A stretch of DNA of 64,000 nucleotides from Apium graveolens (Eukaryota; Streptophyta; Magnoliopsida; Apiales; Apiaceae): contig NC_133648.1 of assembly GCF_009905375.1 (NCBI RefSeq), positions 88,288,307 to 88,352,306 of the forward strand, written 5' to 3'. This document shows, piece after piece, positions 1-12,899 of the stretch; the stretch's first letter is position 1, and each line of letters opens with the position of its first letter. A program made the position numbers and the translations under genes. A model generated the notes under the pieces. That model made no database searches. It saw only the letters and a program-made list of their open reading frames with translations, and was not told where the DNA came from.

Positions 1-1473
1 ACTATGTGGTAAGTGAAAGTGCTCACTGGAGTAAATTTCAGAATGACATCTATGGTTTCTTGAGTGCATTAGACACTCTTAAACTAAAAGTTTGCCTCCA
101 AAACTTCTACAATAGACTCTTCTGACCATAAGGCATCTCCCAAACTTGATGTGGCTCAAGGGTCTAGCTTGGGCCTCCTTGGGCCTAAGCTCAAAGTCCA
201 TGGTTCCCCTATTTTTCTGGGCAGAAAACGCCCTGACTTGAACTAACTTGTGACACGTGGTTCTAACTCAAATCCTATGAACTATGGTTGGCAAAACTCT
301 TCTGACACTCCCTCTAACTAAGGCCCAACAGGGCCTAATGACGGCCTATCCATGACATGGTCAAAACTTCCTATTTCTATGTTGCAACAAAATTGTCCCC
401 TGCTGGACAGATTTTGTGATTCCACTCGTGCACCTAACCAAATGACTTGCAAATCTCCAACAAACACCTAAAACCTTTTATATACTCCTAATTCTAGTTT
501 CTGGTGGCTTGGGCCTCAAAGTGCACAACAATGACATGGTCAAAACTCACTCTAAACCTCAGGGTACCAAACTGATTTTCTGCAGAAACTAAGACTCTCC
601 TTTCTCCAAGGTTCTCACTTAACAAACCCAACCACCAACAACCAAAATACCCAAACCATAATTTAACTATGGTGATCTACTGAACTAACTTCCTTACACT
701 CAAAATAGGCTTAGTGGAGATCATCCTTACCTAGGGTGCAACATAGAAAAACAAAGGAAATCACATTACACAAATTACAAGTCATCAAGTTTTCAAGGAC
801 AACAACTTTAACCTTTTGATAAGTATAAACGAGATAACATCACATATTAAGGAGCAAAATTCTTAATTAATATCTTAACTTAACTAAAATTAAGGTTTAC
901 TAGCAAAATATCACTTCAAATGATCAATAACTTCCAAAATTCAAGAGAAATCTACATGCATGCATGACTTCGAGTCTTTCAAACCAAAACAACATGATTT
1001 CCAAATAAATTTTCATTATAAATCAACATGCAAGCCTATCATGGATTATATCTAAATGACCACCTAGCATGCAAAGGTTTTTACCAAGATTTTACTAAGA
1101 TTTTCATATTATTATCACAAAAACACACAAAATGAAACAAAGCAAACAAAGCACAATCCATTCGGCTCCTATCAAGTCATGGCCGAATGGATTAGGGTGA
1201 AAACAACATTTGCATAAGTGCAACACACTCATCTTTAGCCATTCTCAGCCCTATGATACTATAACTCATGGTGAAAGCCTTGAATTCATAAGAATCAAGG
1301 ATATTCACTTTGAGTTTAACAAAAAACATCACCATGCAAAGTCAACACATAAGTTTTCTACTCTAAATTCTTGAGATACACATGAACAACATGTAGGGAG
1401 TAAGATTACTAGATTGTAGGATGATTATTTGAGTGAAGAAATGGAGAAAGAAGGGGATGGGGGCTTCGGTTTT
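1..1473 (-). mobile_element. Family A LTR fragment, probably the 3' LTR of element A
   Basis: This stretch is nearly the same as 40068-41525 inside the family A LTR (38169-42199) and as part of the solo LTR at 51845-55860; for example 'gtggtaagtgaaagtgctc' occurs in all three. It stops at 'cttcggttt', where the C LTR begins, while the intact copies continue with 'tggaaattgccgagg'. By strand and position it fits the 3' LTR of minus-strand element A, with C inserted in it. Its start lies outside the window. There is no coding sequence; short open frames here are chance. It could instead be an unrelated A copy. Confidence 0.8.
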
Positions 1474-3634
1474 TGTAATAACCCCAAAATTTTGAACTTT
1501 TTTGTAACCCTTATGAATAGTGTTTTTGCTGAATAAGAAAACTTTTCATGCCACACTATGTAGGGGTTCTTTTATTGTTATTCTGAGATCTTATTTGCAC
1601 TCTATATGATATGTAAGTGTATGTAAAGATCGTCAGAATCCAAATTCAAACACTTTGATTTTTTTCCGAAAATCCACCAGATACCGAAAGAATTGAGTAT
1701 AAGGTAACAGGATAAAAAAGATTTAAATTCAAGGATTATAAGAGAGGATCATAAAAGGAATATAATGTATTGATAAAGGTTAAGGAAACCCAAGTAATAA
1801 GATCCCGGGTATGATCCCTCAAACGATAAATGATAAACGAAAATGAAAGTTAAGCGAACCGTATAACAGATCAGCGGTCATTAGCCAAGTAATTAGAAGC
1901 TAATCAAAGAGGTTAGTGAGGATGATGTCATCAAACCAATAAGAAGAGGACAAGTGTGGGAGGATGACATAACATGATGACCTAAGCATGACCAAAGAGA
2001 AGTGTGTTGTTGGTTGATTAAGAACCACACAAAATTCACCATGGTTAAAAGTAATAAATCAAAAACAAAAGCAAGCAACCAAGCAAAACAAATCACAAAA
2101 TCACAAAAACACAAAGTTGACTTCATTTCTTCAAGAAAGCTCTCGGCCTTTCTCTTTTTTTCAAGAAGAAAAATCCAAAATCCAAGATCCAAGCCTTGTT
2201 AATTAGTGAGGTAATTATCTAATACTCCTTATGCATAGATATAGCTATCCTATAAGTTTGAGCTTCAAATTCCTTCATAATCTCTTCCTAAAATTCATGG
2301 AAGAAGAGGGTGAATAGTGTTTTTCAAGAACTTAAAATTTTGTTCTTGAGTTTTTGTTTGGATTAAGCTTGGGTAAGGACTTTCAAGGGTGATTCCAAGC
2401 TAATTAGCTACTCCCACTCACAAGGAAGGTATAATCTCTTAACCTAGCTTTGTTATTGAATGTTAAGAGCTTAATATGAGTATTATAGTTCATAAGAGGC
2501 TTGATTGTTGTGTATGTAGAGATTAGTTGGTTTTGTGATGTTTTTGGAGTTGTAAATCTTGGTTATTAGTTAAAGAACTTAAGAATAGTTTTAGTTCATG
2601 TTTGAGATTAATATAAATTGGAAAAACTTGAGGTGTTGGGGCTGTTGTAGTGAGGTATGGATGGAGTTTGGTTGTATGGTTGAATTGTGGTTGGTTTGTG
2701 GTCGAATTGGAGTAGAATAAAAATTGGTAATCGCGTAAACATAGCCGTTGTAATGTCCGATTTACTTTAGACTGTTTTTGCTCTTAACATCAGGACCCGA
2801 GAACTCACTGTTAGGTTTTTTGACCATTGCCATGATTAAATAGTTCATGTTACGAGCTTCGTTTTGATATGTGGTTCGTTTGAATCCGATATACGGTTTA
2901 GGAGAAACGACTGTTTTAAGTCACGGCGTTTCGCGAATGAACCGTTACCACTCGCCTTACTTTGAAACATAGGTTAAAGACCTTAAAGGACTAATTGGAG
3001 TAAGAAACATTTATGTGAAGTGTATTATGCAGTTGGTAAGGCACTCACGAAAGAATCTCCTTAAAACCCTTAATGGTTAATTTATTAAAAATGGTGGAGC
3101 CGAGGGTACTCGAGCGACTTAAGTGAATCGTTAAGCGCAAAAGCGAACGTTAGTGTCTAATTGGTTAAAGTATAGATTCATAAGCGACTTTGGTTTAATT
3201 CCAACTTATATGTTGTTTATAGGTTACCAGACTCGTCCCAAGCCATTTATCACCCCCAGTCGCTCAGGCAAGTTTTCTACCCGTTATACTGTTATTGTGA
3301 TGTATACATATGTATATGCATTATCTTGTGATAGATGCATGACGGTTAATTAGCAAATCTTACGATATATTGGAGCATGTGATATGGTATATATGCATGT
3401 CTGTTTCGTAATCTTGATATATATCTGTTGATTCAAATGCTTATAGTTACATAATACCTATGCTAGAGATAAGCAGTAGTTGCGTATACCCTTAGTATAG
3501 GGGACCCAAAGGTGGACATTTTTCTAAAACCGGGAGTCGATGTTCCCGAGTATATTATATATATTTATATATATATAGATATAGTTTTCAAAACTATGAA
3601 TCGAATAAGGTTTATTCGATAACTTTATTTTATT

Positions 3635-4008
3635 AATGAATATTATTTTGAATATTCATTCGAGGGCTTATGACTCCGTTTATTTTATTAATGAATATTA
3701 TTTTGAATATTCATTCGAGGGCTTATGACTTCGTTTATTTTATTAATGAATATTATTTTAAATATTCATTCGAGGGCTTATGACTCCGTTTATTTTATTA
3801 ATGAATATTATTTTGAATATTCATTCGAGGGCTTATGACTCCGTTTATTTTATTAATGAATATTATTTTGAGTATTCATTCGAGGGCTTATGACTCCGTT
3901 TATTTTATTAATGAATATTATTTTGAATATTCATTCGAGGACTTATGACTCCGTTTATTTTATTAATGAATATTATTTTGAATATTCATTCGAGGACTTA
4001 TGACTCCG
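3635..4008 (+). repeat. 55-bp tandem repeat, seven hairpin units, in the C 5' LTR
   Basis: Seven units have starts near 3635, 3690, 3745, 3800, 3855, 3910 and 3965, period 55 bp. Each contains AATGAATATT, six bases, then AATATTCATT, which are exact reverse complements (one unit has a mismatch), followed by 'cgagggcttatgactccg'. The 3' LTR of the same element has only four units (31128-31336). Element E has diverged copies at about 6890-7075 and 16670-16855. Confidence 0.95.
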
Positions 4009-4762
4009 ATTATTTACTAATTAATATTTTTTTATTTTATTAAAGAATAATGTGTCGATAATCAAACTCACTTTTGATTATTCAAATAAAGATATTAATT
4101 TCGTATAAGTATATCTTTGTTTATTTAATATTCATTTCAAGTATAAGTTTTACAACTTCTACTTCAATTATTTTTATAAAGATTATTCTTTATGAGAATA
4201 TTATTTAAATAATAATATTCAGATATTTTCTAATATATTGGGACTGATTTATTTTATTAAATCAGCATCACTCCAAACATTCTTAAAAATGTTTTCGAGT
4301 CTTCAAAATGATTTTTAAAAGTTAGAGCGGGTCCCAAAACTCATTTTTATATTTAAGATCTTTCTTTCGAAGGGGATTTAAATACTCGCTCAAAACCTGA
4401 GGGATCCGGCTCAGTGGTGTATTTTATATTCGCAACGAGGTTGCTGTTTTGATAAATGAATTGATTACTTACCCAACGTTCGGGAAGTAAGTCCATCTAT
4501 TGAGTCGGCATGAGCAACATGGGCTCAGTGGGCGTCCATGAAAGTGTAAGTGGCTGAGTGGCAGTCCAGCATAGGTCCTATTGCGGCTAGGGTGATGACC
4601 AGTGGGGAATTCATCCATCTACTAGTAGAAAAGGTTACTAATTGGTATCTTTGCCTGATCAACAAGATATTGGGTTTATGCCAAAATTCTTTTCCTTTCC
4701 AAAATTCATTGGATGTTACAAACTCTATTCATACTTTACATAACAGAGGTTTCCAGGAAATG

Positions 4763-4770
4763 TATAAAAG
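4763..4770 (+). promoter_or_regulatory. TATA-like box of the C 5' LTR
   Basis: TATAAAAG lies about 3.3 kb into the LTR and about 350 bp before the conserved GC-rich hairpin region. An AATAAA follows about 35 bp downstream and could serve polyadenylation. The same box is at 32120-32127 in the 3' LTR. In element E the corresponding bases read TTTTAGAG on its coding strand, so E would have to use the neighbouring TATATATA run. The transcription start is inferred, not shown. Confidence 0.5.
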
Positions 4771-5105
4771 ATATATATGTGGATATATATATCGGGACTG
4801 AATAAAGTAACTCGTAACTTCATTTCATTCAATAATATATCAAAGATTGAATCTATTCAAGTCTTAACTTGTGGTCTCATCTATGGGATGACCTTTTGAA
4901 ACCTATAATACTTTGAACAGTGGTAGTTCAAGTAGCTTTATAAAATGATATAAGTATAGAGAAGTAATTGGTAACTTCATCTTCCTTTAAGCTTATATCC
5001 AGTAAGTATCTACCTTACACTTGATAAAGGTTTCCAGTAAGATATCCATTTAGATACTTGCATTATTATTTAAACTATATATTATCTTGCGAGCTGTAAT
5101 GCTCA

Positions 5106-5110
5106 CTCTT
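5106..5110. repeat. Target site duplication CTCTT, left of element E
   Basis: CTCTT occurs here and at 19081-19085, immediately flanking the TG...CA ends of E. The empty site is visible in the C 3' LTR near 32462, where 'gctcactcttgcttcattt' runs uninterrupted. Confidence 0.97.
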
Positions 5111-5401
5111 TGTAACACTTCCAGATCCGGGGTCGAGGATCCGGGTCGTCACGGTCTTTCTTTCCACAATATCACTTCACTTAATTAATAATAATAACCT
5201 TATGCTGTGACCCCACACTAACACACACCACAACCCGTTATAGTCTCAGAGACGAAATTTAAATAAGTACAAGTCTTTGAATCCACAATTTAAAAGTTAT
5301 TACAACCCAAAATGATTACTTGATAAATTTACAGTTAATTGCCATTATCTGCCACAAGTTATAATTATACATAATTGATTCTCAAAAGTAGATGGTCTGA
5401 T

Positions 5402-5503
5402 CTACAATAGATCTACCTCTGCAGCTATAGCAGCTACAACATCAACGGGAAGACGCGGGACGCTTCCCACGCGCTTGCGCTGGGTCTGCTGGAGTCTGGC
5501 CAT
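5402..5503 (-). CDS. Conserved LTR mini-ORF (copy in E 3' LTR)
   Basis: A 33-codon frame starts MARLQQTQRKRVGSVPRLPV and ends EVDLL. It lies in the transcribed leader part of the LTR and is much more GC-rich than its surroundings. The same frame occurs at 15181-15282, 19123-19263 and 32505-32645. The start is Arg/Lys-rich and the rest mildly hydrophobic. I do not recognise a family. The conservation may instead reflect RNA structure, because the codons for KRVGSVPR form a strong stem-loop. Confidence 0.35.
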   Translation of the reverse strand: MARLQQTQRKRVGSVPRLPVDVVAAIAAEVDLL

Positions 5504-7154
5504 CTTTCCTAACTGTTGTTGTGTGATGAAGAAATAAAGCAAGGGTGAGCAGCAAGCCCACCAAAATAATATGTATAATGATTTACAATATATGAGCCTA
5601 CTCATAATACCCATGAAAGTCTTGGTCAAAAGAAATGAACCAAGTTTGATATCTTAATGCGATGAAGTCGCAAAATATTCAGTATATATACATATATACT
5701 TTTCAAAATATTGGAAGTCCTCTTCCATGCATAATATACACAAAGTCCCAGTGTATAACTGTATAAAAAATATCGTTGCAAGGTGATCTCATATATCTAA
5801 CCTTGTCTCAACGTTTTTTTCTGAAAATCTTTGTCATTCATAAGACAATTATTAATTAGATATAAGTTTAAAAGATGAGGTTACCAAATACCCCAATATA
5901 CTTATATCTTTCCCAATACTACTTGAACTACCACCGTTCAAGTTATAATCAGTTTCAAAAGTTCATCACATAGATGAGACTACAAGACAAGATTTGAATA
6001 GATTCAATCTTTGAAATATTATTGAATGAAATAAAGTTACGAGATACTTTATTTAGTCCCGATATATATATATCCACATATATATATCTCTAAAACATTT
6101 CCTGGAACCTCTGTTATGTAAAGTATGAACAAAGTTGCAATATCCAATGAATTTGGAAGGAAAAGAAAACCTTTGGCATAAACCAGATATCTTGCTGATC
6201 AGGCAAAGATACCCATAAGTAACCTTTTCTACTAGTAGATGGACGAATTCCCCACTGGTCATCACCCTGGTCATAATTAGGACCTTATGCTGGACTGCCA
6301 CTCAGCCACTTATGCATTTGATGGACTCCCACTGAGCCACTTATACTATCTTGGACGCCCACTGAGCCCATGTTGCTTATGCCGACTCAATAGATGGACT
6401 TACTTCCCGAACGATGGGCAAGTAATCAAGATGTTTTCTCAAAACAGCAACCTCGTTGCGAATGTAAAATACACCACTGAGCCGGATCCCTCAAGTTTTG
6501 AACGAGTATTTAAATCCCCTTTAAAAGGAAGATCTTAAATATAAAAATGAGTTTTGGGATCCGCTCTAACTTTTTAAAAATCATTTTGAAGACTCGAAAA
6601 CACTTTATAGAGTGTTTGGAGTAAAGCTGATTTAATGAAGTAAATCAGTCCCCAGAATATTTAGAAAATGACTGAATATTATTAATTAAATAATATTCTC
6701 ATAAAGAATAATCTTTATAAAAATAATTGAAGTAGAAGTATTAAAACTTATACTTGAAACGAGTATTAAATAACCAAAGATATACTTATATGAAATACTA
6801 TCTTTATTTGAATAATCGAAAATAAGTTTGATTATTGACACCTTATTCTTTAATAAAATAAAGAATATATCTCAGCAAATAATCGGAGTCATAGATCCTC
6901 AAATGAATATTCAAATAATATTCATTAAATAATATAAACTGAGTCATAAGCCCTCGAATGAATATTCAAATAATATTCAAATAATAAAATAAAAGGAGTC
7001 ATAAGTCCTCGAATGAATATTCAAAATAATATTCATTAAATAATATAAAAGAGTCATAAGCCCTCGAATAATATTCGAAATAATACTCAATAATAAAATA
7101 AAGTTTAAAGTTATCGAATAAACCTTATTCGATTAATAGTTTGGAAAAACTATA

Positions 7155-7157
7155 ACC

Positions 7158-7195
<38 letters not shown>

Positions 7196-7197
7196 CC
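7155..7197. repeat. (TA)n microsatellite in the E 3' LTR
   Basis: An alternating TA run, about 20 bp longer here than at the matching place near 16937-16955. It accounts for the length difference between the two E LTRs. Confidence 0.85.
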
Positions 7198-9321
7198 ATA
7201 TCCATATATACAAAATGTACTCGGGATCCTCGACTCCCGGTTTTAGAAAATATTTTCACCTTTGGGTCCCTATACTAAGGGTATATGCAAGTTACCGCTA
7301 TCCTCTAGCATAGGTATTATCAACTGAACCAACAGATATATATTCCAAGAATATGAAACAGGCATGCATATATACCATAACACATGCTACAATATATCGC
7401 ATCATTTGCTAATTATCCAACATGCATCTATCGCAAGATAATGCAAATACATATATTCATCACAACAACAGTATAACGGATAGAATACTTGCCTGAGCGA
7501 CTGGGGGTTACGAATGGCTCGGGACGAGTCTGGTAACCTATAAGCAACAAGTAAGTTGGAATTAAACCAAAGTCACTTGTAAATCTATACTTTAACTAAC
7601 TTAGACTCTAACGCTCGTTTTGCGCTCACTGATTCGCTTAAGTCACTCGGGTACCCTCGGCTCCACCATTTTTAATAATTTAACCTTTACGAGTTTTAAA
7701 GCGATTCCTTCGCGAATGTCTTACCAACTGCCTAACACACTTACCATGAATGTTTCATACATTAATTAACCCTTTTTGGTCTTTAACCTACATTTCAAAG
7801 TAAGGCGAGGGAAAAAGTTTCGTTCGCGAAACGCCGTTACTTGAAACGGTCGTTTCTCCTAAACCGTGCATCGGAATCGAACGAACTACATATCAAAATG
7901 AAGCTCGTAACATGAGCTATCTAAACATGGCAGTGGTCATAATCTAGCAGGGGGTCCTCGGGTCCTAATGTTATGCACAAAACAGTCTAAAGAAAATCGG
8001 ACGTTACGACGGCTATGTTTACGCGATTACCAATATTTATACCACTACAATTCTTTACCAATTCACTACAAACCACCCAACCATCATCAATACATCAAAC
8101 ACAACTTATATCAAGGCAAAGTCAGTCCATAATCTCAAGGTTTTCCAACTTATTCAACCGCAAACATGATCTACTAACCATAACTTAAGATTCATTAACC
8201 ATTAACCAAGATTCATATCCAAAATCACCACAAATCCAACCAAACTATCTAACATACATGGATCTTGCTATACATACATGGATATTTCTATATATACATT
8301 AATCCATCCATGAACTCATCAAAACTCAAAGTTCAAACTATAAGTTAAAGGTGAAAGTTGTTTATACCTCCTTGAAGCTTCCTAACACAACCCAAGAGCT
8401 TTGAATGCCTAAAAGAACCTTGATCCTTGCTTGTATAACCTTAATCTTTCATAAAAATTCAAGAAAACTAAAGTTATTTCTTGAAGGTTACTATTCACCA
8501 TCTTCTTCCTTGATTTATTGGAAGAGATTGTGAAGGAATTAGGAGCTTAAACTTATAGCATATCCATATCTATGTACAAGGAAGCTTAGATAATTACCTT
8601 GTGATTTAACAATGCTTGGAACTTGATTTTTGAAATTCTTGCCCTTGAAAAAGATGAAAAGCCGAGAGCAAGATGATGAGAATGAAATGATTTTGTGTTT
8701 TTTGATTTGTTTGGCTTAGCTTGGTTGCTTTTTGTTTTGTTTTTGGTTAATTACCTTAATAACCTTATATTTGTGTGGTTATAAACCAACCACACCTCCT
8801 CCTTCCCTATGTCATGCTTACATCACATTGATATGTCATCCTCCCTTCCTTGTCCTCTTCTCATTGGTTGGGTGACATCACTTCCTCTAATCCATTTGCT
8901 TAACTTCCTAATTGTTTGCCTAATGACCGCTGATCTGTTATACGGTTCGCTTAACTTTCGTTTTCGTTTATCGTTTGAGGGATCATACCCGGGATCTTAT
9001 TACTTAGGTTCCCTTAACCTTTCTCAATATATTATATTCCTTTTATGATCCTCTCCTATAATCCTTTAATTTAAATCCTTTTTATCCTGTTACCTTATAC
9101 TCAATTCTCTCCGTATCTTGTGGATTTCCGGGAAAAATCAAAGTGTTCGGAATTGGATTCTGACGATCTTTACATACACTTATATACCACATAGAGTACT
9201 AATAATATCCCATAAGATCAATAACAGAACCCCTACATAGCGTGGCATGAAAAGTTTTCTCGTTCAGCAGAAACACTATTCATAAGGGTTTCAAAATTTC
9301 TCAAAAATTGGGGTTATTACA

Positions 9322-9340
9322 GTCTCCCCTCCTTAAAAGG
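9322..9340 (-). other. Polypurine tract of element E
   Basis: On the minus strand this reads CCTTTTAAGGAGGGGAGAC directly before the LTR TG. It is the same as the tract of element C at 28950-28968. It would prime plus-strand DNA synthesis, and it fixes E's orientation. Confidence 0.9.
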
Positions 9341-10250
9341 ATTCCGTCCCGGAATCAGATAGAAAACAAATGGGGATACTTTCTTAGCATTACACTTTCT
9401 AACTCTCGAGTCAATTTTCCACATTGTGGTTCTACCACCAAACTCTGCCTAGTTTGATAATCCTTCTCCTAAGCACTTGTTCCTTTTCACTCTATAACCC
9501 TTCCTGGTTGCTCCATATAGGTTACGTCGGGTTGCATATCTATGCGCTCATTATGCCCCTATTTGACTGGCATCCGAATTACACTTCCTTAACATTGATA
9601 CGTGGAACACGTTATGAACTTGCTACATGTTCGGGGTTAGGGCTAGCTCATATGCTAACTTCCCAAACGTCTTAATATATCCAAGGGTCCAACAAATTGT
9701 AGACTTAGCTTTCCTTTCTTTCCGAACCTCATCAATCCTTTCAAAGGGATACCTATAACATTACTAGGTCCCCTATTTCATACTCTTTATCCTTTCGTGT
9801 CAAATCAACATACTTATCATGTCCATCTTAGGCTACTACTAGCCGTCCTCTGATTAGATTTATCATATCCTTGGTCCTTTGGACTACTGCGGGTCCGAGC
9901 ATCTTGCGCTCTACAACTTCATCCTAACGTAAGGGAGATCGACATTGTCTTCCCTCAAGGATCTCATAAGGCGACATCTCGATAGTGACATATGATCTAT
10001 TGTCGTAAGATAACTCAATCCGAATTAAGTGATCATTCCAAATTCTTTCAAGTCTATTGCCCAGACTCTCATTATAGCTTTTATCATTAGAACTTTTGCT
10101 TCTCGGTACCCATTCTTTTCCAGTTCGTAATCGCTACTACCTTCCGTTCCTAATATTATACTGGTTATACTTTTGCTCGTTAGCGTTCTATAACCTTTTA
10201 ATAACCACGTCAACCTTAGTATCACGAATGTGTTCCCATTCCGCATACTA
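9341..10250 (-). pseudogene. Decayed integrase end and pol tail of element E
   Basis: Minus-strand translation in several frames gives pieces matching the C integrase end: around 10025-10080 'AIDLKEFG' aligns with C 'AIDFKGSW', and just beyond it a match to the '[10 protein letters not shown]' region follows. The '[16 protein letters not shown]'-like stretch near 9880 and a pol-tail-like end before the polypurine tract are also visible. Stops and frameshifts are frequent. No functional protein is possible. Confidence 0.6.
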
Positions 10251-12899
10251 CCACCACTTTATTACTCCTTTTTCAGTTGTTTCTATTTTCCAAAATTTGA
10301 TCAATCAAATAGAAGTAAAGGAATTTGTTGAGAGATCACTATGATCATGAACACTTGTTATATCGCATAGTTAGTATAGAAGGTGGCCAGCCTTTAGTAC
10401 TTGACAAGCAATTAAACAATAGCTGGTATCCTACTCGGCTTCTATCACACAGATAGATAGTCATTCGGCAATACCTCCCCTTCTGGAAGGGTTGTTCTTC
10501 TCAGCTTACACGAAACGAAAAGAAGAGAAAAGAACGAACTGAAGAGAATTGTATATATGAAAAAAAAATATACTGCCACAAAATATCTGGCTTGGAATCT
10601 ACCTCTGAACTATAGAGGTTTATCATAGAAGAACAAAACATATATGTATTTATATCAGCATCAAGCATTATAGCCTCGTATTTCCCATGCCTAAATATTT
10701 TCGCTATCCCGTCCATCATTCTATGGACCCATGCTCTTCCTCGAGCTTATACACAATTACCTTTGAAACTCCTTTGACATCGAAAATCGAATCTGGGATC
10801 TCATTCTAGACATCATCGTTACTTGAATTCTATGCTTGCACCGCAACCTTCCTCGTATAATAATACGACTCTCTATTGATAAGAAAGAATAATAATTCAC
10901 TAGGTAGATACTCTACTTAATTAGTCTATCAATGATAACTTATACACTACCACGACCCGATTAGTGGTACTCAATCTCAACACCCATTCCAATACAACTC
11001 TCACGGTTGTAATCAGCTCAATACTCGCAGAATCATTGCTGCCTTACTATGGTCCACCACTGACCTACTGTCGTCATTCATTTTCCATGAAGTCTTAATA
11101 GCTAACCATACGGAGTCCATACATGTCGTATCAAATCCTTCTAAGGAGGTAACATAATCACCATTCATGATTCATGGAGTACACTCCTGATCCTGACATA
11201 CATACATGACATGAAGCATATAAAATTGCAGAAGAGTTTCAATCAAAGCACCGATAGCAGGTTAATACCATTCTTAATCATACGCCCTAAATAGAGGACT
11301 TAAGTCAAAGGTTCGTCTAGTCCTTTTTGAAACATGGTCCTGGCTTATCTCAAGATAGTACCTTCTAAGATAGATAGCCTGCTCATGGCGATTACACGAA
11401 TTAAACCTTTACCAACTACTATTACGGTTGGGTATTGCACAGTCATCAGAAGGAATGTCAATCTTCCAAACCATAATACAACCTTCATAGGTTTAACCAT
11501 CATCACTGTATTCCTTTGGCACAAGCGCCTATAATTATCCTCTTACCTTTAAAGTGTCGGCCACCTCTTTGGCCTTTCCTGATAGTAAAATTTCCTTACA
11601 GTCAATGTCATTTTAACCACCTCCAAATAAATTTTCTACCTTATTTCAATCACAGCTTATGTGAAAATACTTTTCTTTAATATCTGATGAGTAAAAAAAA
11701 AATTTCCATTTTTCCATAAGTTATCCCCTCAGTCTTTAGAGGTTAATCACTGTCATGACTGACTCTCAATCATAATTAGAACATCTTTTATCTTAAGTCC
11801 TAATTGCCCTGAACAATTTCGACCATTATTGGTTCGATCCATACTTTCTCGTGGTTTAACACGTGCCCCACTTGGCAACATTATAATTACGTCATATTTC
11901 CTTTATCAACATTTTTATTCTTGAGAATTTTGAATATTACCTTTCTCCTTGTAAAACCTCTAAGGTTATCCTTCAATCGTTCCTCCTGTATTCCCTAGAT
12001 ACAGGGCATATCAAAATACCATTCACTATTACTAGAACCATTGTCTATATACTTCTGAAAAATTTCTCCACTGATCCTTAAAGGTTATTATTACCTTAAT
12101 CCTTTCCAATTCATACTGTCAAAACTCATACTATCCCTATTAAGGGTGAAATTCCAACCTTTATGCATTCCCCTAGGATTTGTTTTAAGTTACCGATGTT
12201 CTATTCTTAATTCCACCTTTAAAAAGGTACATGCATCCTTCCATGGATAAATCAAGTCATATATCCTTGATAGATTATCTTATTCATCATTCCCACCTCG
12301 ATAGTAAATGCCTAATTTCACAATAACATCTGTATACAAAATGAGGTTAATCAAAATGGCCTCCAAAAGATAACAACGGTTATCCGCTTGTCTTGCCTAA
12401 TTTGGTAACGATAACAAGGATGTTCTGGAAGATATTGGTCGTGTTCAACGTGAACTTCTTCTTAATAATTCCTTATTTACTTTTGTTGTTTATCTCAACA
12501 GTCACCTCAATGTTGGGATATCTTTCATATCTGGCGTCTCCCTTTCTGGGTATCATGCCACCGGTCTTACACTTCACCTTCTTGAAGGTCACTTCCTTCA
12601 TCCAATTTTCTTAATTTCTTACTTTCTTATCCCCTTAGTCTATCCGCGTCTCATTATTTATCCTTCGAATTATCTCAAGGTTTCCTCGAATCTTCCCAAC
12701 TTACAGGGGAAAAATATATGTATCTCTTATGCCCTCAACCATCAATTTTAACTCATGGTGAATCACCCTCATCCTGACGATTACATACTCTTCTATTTCT
12801 ATTTCTACGAGTCTTTAGGGTTTCCTCATACCAAACTCCCTTATCATTCCTCAAACTCTATTGCCGTTATATTCCTTTCCACTTCAATTTCTTTTTTTT
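10251..12899 (-). pseudogene. Heavily decayed interior of element E, probably gag-end to integrase
   Basis: This 2.6-kb stretch lies between a gag-like piece and an integrase end, so by position it should be protease, RT and integrase. I could not confirm specific motifs: no intact DSGA, FIDD or H2C2 signature is visible and there is no minus-strand frame above about 75 codons. The plus-strand frames here (for example 12755-13021) are antisense chance. Identification rests on position only. Confidence 0.35.

Larger units (their letters stand above)
1474..5110 (+). repeat. Element C 5' LTR, first part (U3 and start of the transcribed region)
   Basis: It begins TGTAATAACCCC and matches 28969-32454 with roughly 2-3% substitutions where compared, plus repeat-number differences. 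It is cut at 'gctcactctt' by element E and resumes at 19086. It holds a 55-bp hairpin array (3635-4008) and a TATA-like box (4763-4770). The open frames at 2002-2202 and 4550-4801 have no protein-like features and I do not call them genes. Confidence 0.92.
5111..9321 (-). repeat. Element E 3' LTR
   Basis: On the minus strand it begins TGTAATAACCCC (at 9321) and ends in GTTACA (at 5111). It is 4,211 bp, against 4,191 bp for its partner at 14890-19080. The length gap is the (TA)n run near 7155-7195. Apart from the conserved mini-ORF at 5402-5503 it has no gene; the frames at 6053-6301, 6287-6538 and 8809-9048 recur in the other LTR only because the LTR does. Confidence 0.95.

Noticed and set aside
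3635..4008. Regular 55-bp repeats that could be taken for a CRISPR array
   Set aside because: The units are directly adjacent with no unique spacers, and they lie in a plant LTR with a second copy in the partner LTR.
6053..6538. Overlapping 82-83 codon frames repeated at 15832-16317
   Set aside because: They repeat only because both are in the two E LTRs, and C LTR counterparts do not keep the frames.
8809..9048. A 79-codon frame present twice (also 18568-18807)
   Set aside because: Lies in LTR sequence; the homologous C LTR does not keep the frame open on that strand.
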